50,328 nucleotides of DNA, taken from contig JAUIAS010000022.1 in NCBI GenBank assembly GCA_030425395.1, positions 1 through 50,328 on the forward strand. The letters are read 5' to 3'. Position 1 is the first letter of the stretch. Each line of letters starts with the position of its first letter. The notes beneath the pieces are model-generated. The model was not told the origin of the DNA, searched no databases, and saw nothing but the letters and a program-made list of their open reading frames with translations. The DNA is from Alphaproteobacteria bacterium (GTDB lineage Bacteria > Pseudomonadota > Alphaproteobacteria > Rhodobacterales > Rhodobacteraceae). Of the stretch, positions 43,505 through 50,328 are shown in pieces. A program made the translations under genes and the position numbers.

Positions 43505-44362
43505 ATGAGCACACAAACCCTGATCGCCCTTGTTGACGGTTCCGCCTATTCCGAAAGCGTTTGTCACCATGCCGCGTGGCTGGCTGGTCGGATGCAGGCC
43601 AAGGTCAAGATTTACCACGTGATGGGCCGTCGCGAGGGCGGCGATCGTCAGGACTTATCCGGAGCAATCCGCCTTGGGGCCCGGACGCGGCTTCTTGAAC
43701 AACTGAGCGAGTTGGACGCGCAGCGTGCCAAACTGGCGCAGGAACACGGGCGCGCCATTTTGGAGGATGCCCGCGCAATCATCGAAGGTGATGGCAATAT
43801 CACCGTCGAAACCCGCCTACGACAGGGCGATCTGGTGGATACGGTTACGGCCAAGGAAGACACCGGCGATCTGATCGTGATCGGCAAGCGCGGCGAGGCG
43901 GCCGCCGTTGCGATGGAGCATGTGGGATCAAACCTGGAACGCATTGTGCGCGGCACGACCAAGCCGGTTTTCGTAGCCAATCGTGCATTCCGCCCCATCG
44001 AAAATATCCTCGTCGCGTTTGATGGTGGTGCCTCTGCGCTGAAATCCGTAGATTACATCGCCCGCAGCCCGATTTTTGCAGGGCTGTCGGTGACGCTGGT
44101 GCAGGCGGGGGCTGATACAGACGCGGCGCGCCGCGCGCTGGACAATGCCGCCGCAACCCTGCGCGCGGGCGGGCTTGATCCGAAAACCGAACAGAAAGCC
44201 GGCGAACCCGAAGCCGTTCTGGCCGAAATGACGGCCAATGGCGGATACGATTTGCTGGTTATGGGGGCCTATGGCCATTCGCGTGTGCGGGCGCTGCTGG
44301 TTGGGTCCACAACCACGGAAATGATCCGGTCTTGCAAGGTGCCAGTTCTGCTGATGCGCTAG
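43505..44362 (+). CDS. Tandem-domain universal stress protein
   Basis: A 285-residue protein with two Usp domains. Domain 1 spans about 1-155 (ALVDGSAYSESVCHHAAWLA, ending DLIVIGKRGEAAA and SNLERIVRGTTKPVFV). Domain 2 spans 160-285 (NILVAFDGGASALKSVDYIA, ending LLVMGAYGHSRVRALLVG and VPVLLMR). The second carries the G-x2-G-x9-G-S/T nucleotide-binding pattern (GAYGHSRVRALLVGST). It probably binds ATP and modulates the adjacent SulP transporter (context inference). Confidence 0.9.
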   Translation: MSTQTLIALVDGSAYSESVCHHAAWLAGRMQAKVKIYHVMGRREGGDRQDLSGAIRLGARTRLLEQLSELDAQRAKLAQEHGRAILEDARAIIEGDGNITVETRLRQGDLVDTVTAKEDTGDLIVIGKRGEAAAVAMEHVGSNLERIVRGTTKPVFVANRAFRPIENILVAFDGGASALKSVDYIARSPIFAGLSVTLVQAGADTDAARRALDNAAATLRAGGLDPKTEQKAGEPEAVLAEMTANGGYDLLVMGAYGHSRVRALLVGSTTTEMIRSCKVPVLLMR

Positions 44363-44403
44363 ATGCGCGGTGTTCCCGGCAAATCGGGTGAGCGCGACGC
44401 GCG

Positions 44404-46137
44404 CTAACCCATCGCCATCAGCATCGGCAAGAACAACAGACCGCCCAAAAGCGATCCGACATCGAAACCTCCGTTTTCCTCCTCCGGCAGAGGGGAGGCT
44501 TCTGGCTGCGGTGATGACGGTGCGGGGGGTAGCGCATCAAGAACCGGCAACATCGGAAGGGGTGGATCAAGCACAGGTTCCGGTGTGGTGTCTTCTTTGG
44601 GCAATTCGTCGGACAGCAAGTTCTCGACGGTTTCTGAATAGGTCGGATTATCGAAGGTAAGATGCAGGATTTCGCGCGGCCCAAGATTTATTTCGGCGGT
44701 CGCCCCTGACATCACCTGATCAGGGTCGAGATTTTCCACATCCGGTTCCGCGTTGCGCGATGCGGGATTGTCACCCGGCTGCACACCCAAGCGGGTGATG
44801 CTGACGGTGCCCGGGTCCAGAAACACCTGCGACAAATCCAGCGACGTCGTGCCGGTCTCGGCGTCATCGGCAAACACAAAGAGCGTGGCGTGATCCTGAC
44901 CCGCAAACAGCCAGTGATCCGGCCCTTGTGGGTCGCTATCGCCCTGTGCAGGGGAACTGTCGTCAAGGACAATGGAGTGGGTGCCCGGAAGGCTCTGGGA
45001 CATCATTCGAAACATTTCGCCTGCGACGGTCAGGTCAGTTTCGCCTTCGTCGCCTGCCAATTCCGTTGCGGTGTTCTGTTGCACCGGCCAGATATGAGCC
45101 GCTTCAACCTGATATTCGACCATCCCCAGCATCATGTGCAGTTTTTCCTGGGCATTTTCGAGACCGTAAATTTCGTTCTCTTCACCGGAATACTTGAGGC
45201 TCCGGGTGTTCCATTCGGTGACGTATTTTGTGGCTTCTGGAAACGTGTCCGTCATGGTGTTGTTGATGATGCGGTAATCGGAATACCATCGGTTGGGTTC
45301 ATCCAGACCCCGGCCATAGACATGGGCGACGATGCCGTCGACCGCCTCCTGTTCCTGAACCGTGTCGAATTCCCGCGCAACAAGCGCGCTGTTTACCCGC
45401 GCCCAGGAAATTGAGCCGTTGGAAAACAGGAAGGTGTCGGGCGGGAATTCCATACCGTAATCCTGTTCAACCATCGCCAGTTGCTCCAACGGTGTCCCAA
45501 GCCCACGGTATTCGTCATCAAGGGCCGCAGTCCCGAAATTGTCGCCCATCTGGATCAGGACATCCGTTTCGGCGAAAAGATCGGCAAAGGGATGTTGGTC
45601 GATCTCATCGCGGGTAATGACCGCCATTTCCGCAGCCAGCCGACCGTATTCAACAGAGGTCATCGCACCGCTGCCATAATATTCGTTACCGATTTCGAAG
45701 GCGCGGATTTCGGGTGCGCCGTAAACACCGTTCAATGTATCCCGAATGAACCCGCGTAGGGTCTGTTCATCTATTTCGGGAAACCGATCACCATTGGCAT
45801 CGGTCGTGTCGCCCAATTGGGTGAGGGTCGGCAAGACAATGGTCACGTCATGGGCATTCGCCTCGGCCCACATCATGAATTCATCATAAGGCAGGAACGG
45901 CAGCGACTCACCTGTGGTCACATCTGGCGCATCAGTCTGCGTCGGGTTGGAAATGTCAAAGTATCGCTCGGTCAGCGAACCGCCGGGATATCTGACATGA
46001 GTGATGCCGAGATCATCAACCGCTTCGTCATACGTCCCGTCAGGCCCCAGCTTGTCCACTGTCGCGAGAATGTTTGCACCGAAAAGCTCCGGTCCAATCT
46101 GGTCTCCGAACAGGTCAACAGGCCGCACAACAGGCAA
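44404..46137 (-). CDS. Putative secreted glycoside hydrolase (clan GH-A-like), paralogue 2
   Basis: A 577-residue paralogue of the protein at 31581-33362, aligning without gaps over the first 310 residues: GANILATVDKLGPDGTYDEAV, HVRYPGGSLTER, E152 in FEIGNEYYGSG, E308 in YVTEWN. The calcium-loop-like DANGDRFPEIDE is also kept. The C-terminal linker differs (proline-rich rather than Asp/Glu-rich) but both end in GGLLFLP plus a hydrophobic tail. The start is a TTG at 46137 with AAAAGGG 7 bases upstream, as the N-terminus then matches paralogue 1. No N-terminal signal peptide is seen. About 11 kb separates the two copies, so they are old dispersed duplicates. Confidence 0.72.
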   Translation of the reverse strand: MPVVRPVDLFGDQIGPELFGANILATVDKLGPDGTYDEAVDDLGITHVRYPGGSLTERYFDISNPTQTDAPDVTTGESLPFLPYDEFMMWAEANAHDVTIVLPTLTQLGDTTDANGDRFPEIDEQTLRGFIRDTLNGVYGAPEIRAFEIGNEYYGSGAMTSVEYGRLAAEMAVITRDEIDQHPFADLFAETDVLIQMGDNFGTAALDDEYRGLGTPLEQLAMVEQDYGMEFPPDTFLFSNGSISWARVNSALVAREFDTVQEQEAVDGIVAHVYGRGLDEPNRWYSDYRIINNTMTDTFPEATKYVTEWNTRSLKYSGEENEIYGLENAQEKLHMMLGMVEYQVEAAHIWPVQQNTATELAGDEGETDLTVAGEMFRMMSQSLPGTHSIVLDDSSPAQGDSDPQGPDHWLFAGQDHATLFVFADDAETGTTSLDLSQVFLDPGTVSITRLGVQPGDNPASRNAEPDVENLDPDQVMSGATAEINLGPREILHLTFDNPTYSETVENLLSDELPKEDTTPEPVLDPPLPMLPVLDALPPAPSSPQPEASPLPEEENGGFDVGSLLGGLLFLPMLMAMG

Positions 46138-46324
46138 CGAAACACCCTTTTACCAGATACAGATGAGAGGCGTAAAATTATGCACCTCTGAAACACATCT
46201 ATATCAAAGCCTGATTCGCCTCACGCCGAAACAGACAATTATGGTAAAAATGGGCTTTTCATGTTGGCTGGCGCGGTCAAGCAGCCGGGATAGCAAGGAA
46301 TGTCTTCGCTTGACCTGCTCGGGA

Positions 46325-47962
46325 TCAATTGTCGGAATTCCATGCATCAATGAGGTTGGTCAGATAATCCCCGGTCGAATTGAGCTGGGCGACAACCGTT
46401 TCCATGGCGGTAAACCGTGACAGGTATCGCTGTTCGAGCATCTCGAATTTTTCATCTAGCTCATCGAGACGCGCAGTATTGTCGTCTATGGCTTTCTGGT
46501 ATTCCGTTTCGCTTTGCGAAATTGCGCTGCCCGAGGACAAGACGCTGTCGAGATAATCGCGCATTTGGGTCGCGATTGAACTGCTGACCGAGATTTCTGT
46601 TTCGGTCACGTCCGCGGCCACGTTCAAGGTGGTGCCAGCAAGAGGCCCGGACACCACGGAATAAAGATACGACCCGTCCGAAGCCTGCCCGAAGGATCGC
46701 AACGTGTGCCCTTGCAAGGTGGCTTCGCCCGTGTCCGCGTCACGGAACAAATAGAATTGCCCCGCCACACCGCTGTTGGGGGTGCCGCTGATCGTCACAT
46801 TGGCGTTGCCGGTGGTCAGGCTATCCTTGAGCAGGGTATCGAGCTTGTCCGGGCGGGCGCGAAATTCGTTCAGAAAGGTGGTTTCGTTCAGAACAAGATT
46901 TCCGGACCGGGTGGTTTCCACCCCGAATTCGGCGAGATAGGCCATTGTTCCATCTTCGCCGGTGACGCCTGACCCAAGGATGCCTTCGATTTTGCGCAGG
47001 ATAGTATCAGGCAGGGTTTCGCCCGCCAATTCCCCAGCCTCACCGGTTTCGCTGTTAATGCTCCGGTTGGTCAGAGAGGTGACAAGCGACCGGGTTGCAT
47101 TCAACACGTCAACAAGCCCCTGGAATACCTGAAGGCTGCCTTCTTCGTCGATCTCAGTCGAAACATTCGCCGCCGTTGTCGTTGGCGCGTTGAGATCAAT
47201 GGTCATGCCCGCGATGACATCGTCGATGGTATTTGTCGCCCGCGTCACCGTGATCCCGTTTACATCAAGCGATGCATCGCCGGCCGCCGTCACCTGAACC
47301 GGTGAGGGATCAGTGGCAAAGTCGAACGTCGCCAATTCGGCCGCGGCCCCTGCCCCGGCGGTGAACCGCAAGGCGTTTTCGGCCCCGGTTTCAGACGTCA
47401 CACCAAGCGAAAACGTGCCGTCGCCCACGTCGATGATCTGGGCCGAGACACCATCAAGGCTATCCAGAGCCTCGGCCATATCCTGAAGGGTGGACTCGGG
47501 AGAGAATGTGATGGTCTTTTGGCGCGCGGCGTCTTCGGTGAAAACCGGGGAAGGATCTTGGCTCCAGGAACCGAAATCCACAGTCAGGCTTCCCCCCCCG
47601 ATGGCAGCATCCGCTGATGCGTAGCCGGAAAACTCCAACACCTGCGGTTTCGCCAAAGTGGTGACATTCACGGCAACGGACCCGTCCTTGACGCTGGCGG
47701 GATCCGTGATGCGCACCGAAACCGCTGCGGCATCGGATCGGGCAAACCGGGTGTTGAGCGTGCCGACCAGCGCCATGGATTCGTCGAGAAACTCAAGCTG
47801 CGAGCGCAGGCGTTCCACCCCGCTCATGCGAAGTTCGGCGGTGTCGATACGTTCGGTCACCAGCTTTTTTCGCGGCCCGACATCTGCGGTTGCCAGATTT
47901 TCGCTGAGCTCGGCAATGTTGATGCCTGACCCGTTGGTATTGAGAGAACTCAGAACGTCCAC
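46325..47962 (-). CDS. fliD: Flagellar filament cap protein FliD (HAP2)
   Basis: A 545-residue capping protein for filament growth. The start VDVLSSLNTNGSGINIAELSENLA and the C-terminal coiled coil EYQKAIDDNTARLDELDEKFEMLEQRYLSRFTAMETVVAQLNSTGDYL are typical of FliD; the middle holds the beta-rich domains. The GTG at 47962 has AAGGA 7 bases upstream and gives the family N-terminus; the TTG at 48007 has no support. It follows motB by about 63 bases with no sigma-54 box between, so it is probably in the motAB operon. Confidence 0.92.
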   Translation of the reverse strand: MDVLSSLNTNGSGINIAELSENLATADVGPRKKLVTERIDTAELRMSGVERLRSQLEFLDESMALVGTLNTRFARSDAAAVSVRITDPASVKDGSVAVNVTTLAKPQVLEFSGYASADAAIGGGSLTVDFGSWSQDPSPVFTEDAARQKTITFSPESTLQDMAEALDSLDGVSAQIIDVGDGTFSLGVTSETGAENALRFTAGAGAAAELATFDFATDPSPVQVTAAGDASLDVNGITVTRATNTIDDVIAGMTIDLNAPTTTAANVSTEIDEEGSLQVFQGLVDVLNATRSLVTSLTNRSINSETGEAGELAGETLPDTILRKIEGILGSGVTGEDGTMAYLAEFGVETTRSGNLVLNETTFLNEFRARPDKLDTLLKDSLTTGNANVTISGTPNSGVAGQFYLFRDADTGEATLQGHTLRSFGQASDGSYLYSVVSGPLAGTTLNVAADVTETEISVSSSIATQMRDYLDSVLSSGSAISQSETEYQKAIDDNTARLDELDEKFEMLEQRYLSRFTAMETVVAQLNSTGDYLTNLIDAWNSDN

Positions 47963-48025
47963 GGCGATATCCTTGCTTGCATGTGGAGGCCAACGACCGG
48001 TTTGCAAAAACCTTTAGGCGCGTGG

Positions 48026-49216
48026 TCAGTAATCAATCTCGATCTCGATGCGGCGGTTCTTTTCCCGGCCTGCCGTGGTGGCGTTGTCAGCGACGGGCTG
48101 GCTTTCGCCACGGCTGACGGCGGTAAGCCGGTCCGCCCCAATCAGGCCAGAGCCGGACAACTCACGGACCACCGATGACGCGCGCGCCGCCGCAAGCCCC
48201 CAGTTATCGCGGTAGGCAGAGGTGGGATTGACCGGAACGGTGTCGGTGTGACCTGTCACAGTGATGGTGCTTGCCTCGCTCATCGCGGAAAACGCCAGCC
48301 GCGCCATAATCTCGCGGGCCTCTTCTGTCAGGTCGGCATCACCGGATGGGAATGCCCCACCCGCGCCTACGGTCACAAAAACCTTGCCCTCGCGTTGTTC
48401 GACGGTCACGAGACCTTCGCCAACCTCGCGGCGCAGGGCCACGCGCAGCTTGGCTTCGGCCAGTGCCGCGCGGCGAGCCGCCTGACCCTGAGCGTCAGCG
48501 TCACTGCCCTGTCCCACATCGTCGGACAGCTTCTGGCCGATCGCCTCGGCCATCTCCGGCAAGGCTTCGCTTAGACCCTCGATCAAGATTTCGGAGGTTT
48601 TCTGGCCAGTGGTTTGCTGGGCCTCGGACATGGCCTCCGCAGCATCAGCCAGTTGTTCACCAAGCGCCTCTGCATCGCCGTCGGGAAGGTCGAAGGTCAT
48701 CACAACCTGCCCGTCGCGAACTTCGGCTGAAACCGACCCATCGGCGAGCGCATCCTGAAGCGCCTGGGCCATTTCGGTTTTATCCCCGTCTGGGCCATCT
48801 TGGCCGTCCTGACCTTCGCGGCCGTCTTGACCATCCTTGTCGTTGGCTTCGTCCTCGGGATTCTGGATTTCCGGTTTCGTTGTATCTGTCGTTTCCTGCG
48901 TCGGTTGCTTGATCACCGCTGGATCGGGCGAAGGACTGAATTCCAGCTTGAGAACCGTGGTGCCCTTGGGCTGATGCATCACCGGCACCTGACGCTGGAC
49001 CCCGAATGATTGCTTGAGCGATCCCGCGACCATTTTGAATTTCGGCTGGTTGAACTCAGCAAAAGACAGGATGAGCACAAAGAACGCCATCAGCAACGTG
49101 GCGATGTCGGCAAAGGTTGCCATCCACGCAGGCGCACCCACTGGTGGGCATTTCTTGTCTTCCTTGCGCGGCGGTTCTTCGACGACAACAGGAAGGGGGA
49201 TCGGCTTCTTGGCCAT
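48026..49216 (-). CDS. motB: Flagellar stator protein MotB/PomB with a collagen-like linker
   Basis: A 396-residue stator subunit. One membrane helix (WMATFADIATLLMAFFVLIL) carries the ion-binding D37. A C-terminal OmpA-like peptidoglycan-binding domain holds TVTGHTDTVPVN and NWGLAAARASSVVREL. The linker has an unusual tract with glycine at every third residue from 129 to 144 (KDGQDGREGQDGQDGPDG), i.e. Gly-X-Y collagen-like triplets rich in Asp and Gln. It is longer than E. coli MotB (308 residues) because of this linker and an added helical segment (EQLADAAEAMSEAQQ). MotA is encoded just upstream. Confidence 0.9.
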   Translation of the reverse strand: MAKKPIPLPVVVEEPPRKEDKKCPPVGAPAWMATFADIATLLMAFFVLILSFAEFNQPKFKMVAGSLKQSFGVQRQVPVMHQPKGTTVLKLEFSPSPDPAVIKQPTQETTDTTKPEIQNPEDEANDKDGQDGREGQDGQDGPDGDKTEMAQALQDALADGSVSAEVRDGQVVMTFDLPDGDAEALGEQLADAAEAMSEAQQTTGQKTSEILIEGLSEALPEMAEAIGQKLSDDVGQGSDADAQGQAARRAALAEAKLRVALRREVGEGLVTVEQREGKVFVTVGAGGAFPSGDADLTEEAREIMARLAFSAMSEASTITVTGHTDTVPVNPTSAYRDNWGLAAARASSVVRELSGSGLIGADRLTAVSRGESQPVADNATTAGREKNRRIEIEIDY

Positions 49217-49226
49217 CGGTCTGTTC

Positions 49227-49988
49227 CTACGCCGCCAACAGTTTGGCCTGGGCCTTGGGCGGCAGAACCGCAGCCATCTGTTCCTGAATATTGCGCCCGG
49301 ATTCTCCCTTGGCCATGTTGCGCAGGCCTTCTACCACCATCTCGCGATACAGGGTTTCCGCTTGCGTATAGCCTTCGAGCTTGGACAGGATCGGCCCAAA
49401 CAGAACGTTGGCGATAAAGGCACCATAAAGCGTTGTCAGCAACGCAACCGCCATCGCGGGGCCGATCGCCTTGGGGTCGGCCATGTTACCCAGCATTTGC
49501 ACAAGACCGATCAGCGTGCCGATCATCCCCATGGCAGGCGCGATGTCGATCCAGCCTTTGACAACTTCCTGAAATTCACCGTGACGGGTCTTCATCGCGG
49601 AAATCTCCTGGTTGAGCTGTTTGACAAGCTTGCTCTCATCCGCGCCATCAACCAGCATCTGCATGCCCTTCGCAAAGAACGGGTCTGGCGTGTCCTGATT
49701 TTCCAGCGCCATAAGCCCGTTCTTGCGCGCCAGATCCGACAGTTCCACCATCCGTTCAATCAGGTCTTCCTGCTTGGGGATCTTGGGCGATACCGCCTTG
49801 GACATGGCCTTGAAGCTGCCCAGAAACGCAGGCATCGGGCTTTTGTACATGACAGCAAAGAAGGTGCCGCCAAACACGATCAGGATCGAAGGCACATCTA
49901 TAAAGGGCCCAAGGCCGCCTGCGGTGATCATGGCACCGATAACCATGCCCACCGCGCCGATCACCCCGATCAGGGTTGCTATGTCCAT
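49227..49988 (-). CDS. motA: Flagellar stator protein MotA (PomA-like)
   Basis: A 253-residue stator channel subunit with four membrane segments: residues 1-20 (DIATLIGVIGAVGMVIGAMI), 30-50 (VPSILIVFGGTFFAVM), about 150-170 (GWIDIAPAMGMIGTLIGLV) and 180-205 (MAVALLTTLYGAFIANVLF). The opening resembles PomA of sodium-driven stators more than E. coli MotA, so the motor may be Na+-driven; this needs an alignment. The ATG at 49988 follows GGAG; the frame extends upstream without support. Confidence 0.92.
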   Translation of the reverse strand: MDIATLIGVIGAVGMVIGAMITAGGLGPFIDVPSILIVFGGTFFAVMYKSPMPAFLGSFKAMSKAVSPKIPKQEDLIERMVELSDLARKNGLMALENQDTPDPFFAKGMQMLVDGADESKLVKQLNQEISAMKTRHGEFQEVVKGWIDIAPAMGMIGTLIGLVQMLGNMADPKAIGPAMAVALLTTLYGAFIANVLFGPILSKLEGYTQAETLYREMVVEGLRNMAKGESGRNIQEQMAAVLPPKAQAKLLAA

Positions 49989-50050
49989 GCCTGCTCTCCG
50001 CTGGTCTGATGTTCCTTTGCCAGAACGTTTTCCGGCGTCGCGGCTATACC

Positions 50051-50066
50051 AGCAAGAACCATACCA
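50051..50066 (-). promoter_or_regulatory. Sigma-54-like promoter of motA
   Basis: On the minus strand TGGTATGGTTCTTGCT has GG and GC 10 bases apart and an exact TTGCT -12 box; the -24 box is TGGTAT. The predicted start near 50040 gives a leader of about 52 bases before motA, like that of flgB. Confidence 0.65.
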
Positions 50067-50152
50067 ACCCGATTGACCCGGCATTCCAATCAGAGATTAA
50101 TCAAATTTACCATTTTATTTCAGATACTTAAAATTGCCTGTGTGGTTTTTTC

Positions 50153-50179
50153 TAAACAAATTCGGGACAGGCCGTTGCA
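50153..50179 (+). promoter_or_regulatory. fliC promoter: overlapping sigma-28-like and sigma-54-like boxes
   Basis: TAAA (50153-50156) and GCCGTTGC (50171-50178), separated by 14 bases, resemble a sigma-28 promoter (TAAA-N15-GCCGATAA) one base short. The same bases also give GG-N10-GC (GGGACAGGCCGTTGCA, 50164-50179), a sigma-54-like pattern without the leading T. Either factor, or both, could drive fliC. Confidence 0.5.
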
Positions 50180-50229
50180 ATGGTCAAGCGCTGCACGGCG
50201 CAACAGCTTCACCTCAGGAGACCTCAAAA

Positions 50230-50328
50230 ATGACCACGATCAACACCAACATCGGCGCCATCACGGCTCAGGCCAACATGTCGCGCGTGAATGACGATAT
50301 GAACCAGGCGATGTCGCGTTTGTCCTCG
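50230..50328 (+). CDS. fliC: Flagellin FliC, N-terminal fragment cut by the window end
   Basis: The first 33 residues of a flagellin (MTTINTNIGAITAQANMSRV, then a helix with MNQAMSRLSS), which matches the D0 N-terminal helix of flagellins. AGGAG (50215-50219) lies about 10 bases before the ATG. The gene continues past the window. It diverges from motA. Confidence 0.9.
   Translation, partial: MTTINTNIGAITAQANMSRVNDDMNQAMSRLSS

Noticed and set aside
46286-46318. GGTCAAGC...GCTTGACC repeat after fliD as a terminator
   Set aside because: The loop is about 25 bases and there is no T-run, so a functional terminator is not supported.

Overview
The window looks like the chromosome of a flagellated alphaproteobacterium, most likely Rhodobacteraceae (Rhodobacter/Roseobacter group). 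The reasons are moderately high GC, dense overlapping operons, a sigma-54-style flagellar locus with a separate SltF-like transglycosylase beside a short FlgJ, an outsized FlgK, and typical marine catabolic genes (tripartite tricarboxylate transporter, class III aminotransferase, EutA-like racemase, SulP transporter). No rRNA, tRNA, CRISPR array, transposase or phage gene was seen.

Layout. (1) 0.2-9.2 kb: a catabolic block. A class III aminotransferase on the minus strand diverges from a plus-strand operon tctC-tctB-tctA, a PuuC-like aldehyde dehydrogenase, a Tm-1-like (UPF0261) protein and two CoA-transferase subunits. It probably imports and oxidises an unidentified carboxylate or amino-acid derivative. 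(2) 9.2-23.1 kb, minus strand: flgBCDEF and flgGHIJKL, then sltF and a sigma-54 activator with no N-terminal sensory domain. GG-N10-GC (-24/-12) promoters lie before flgB and before flgG. (3) 23.2-25.6 kb, plus strand: an EP-rich acidic protein with its own sigma-54-like promoter, a tandem pair of 55-residue single-TM paralogues (the second ending in a strong terminator), a small nitrile-hydratase-leader-like protein and a Sel1-repeat protein. (4) 25.7-31.5 kb: a tightly coupled operon of SxtJ-like protein, DUF5989-like protein, carbamoyltransferase, two SGNH proteins and an MBOAT acyltransferase, probably for carbamoylation and acylation of a glycan. (5) 31.6-46.1 kb: two glycoside-hydrolase-like paralogues with a shared unusual C-terminal tail flank a 1407-residue protein with a PI3/4-kinase-like active site, a PLP lyase/M24 peptidase/EutA-like racemase operon, a small monooxygenase-like protein, and a SulP transporter with a universal stress protein. 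(6) 46.3-50.3 kb: the rest of the flagellar genes, motA-motB-fliD on the minus strand, diverging from the start of fliC, which runs off the window.

How they work together. Regions 2 and 6 supply rod, hook, rings, hook-filament junction, cap, stator and flagellin. The promoter pattern suggests early and middle genes are under sigma-54 and an enhancer-binding activator such as the one at 9.2-10.2 kb, and fliC is perhaps under sigma-28. The flagellar locus is interrupted by about 22 kb of accessory genes, several acting on glycans or the cell surface. The strongest candidates for something undescribed are the giant kinase-like protein, the 55-residue paralogue pair, and the face-to-face sigma-54 promoters joining flgB to the EP-rich gene. 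All functions are read from sequence motifs by eye; no database search was run.
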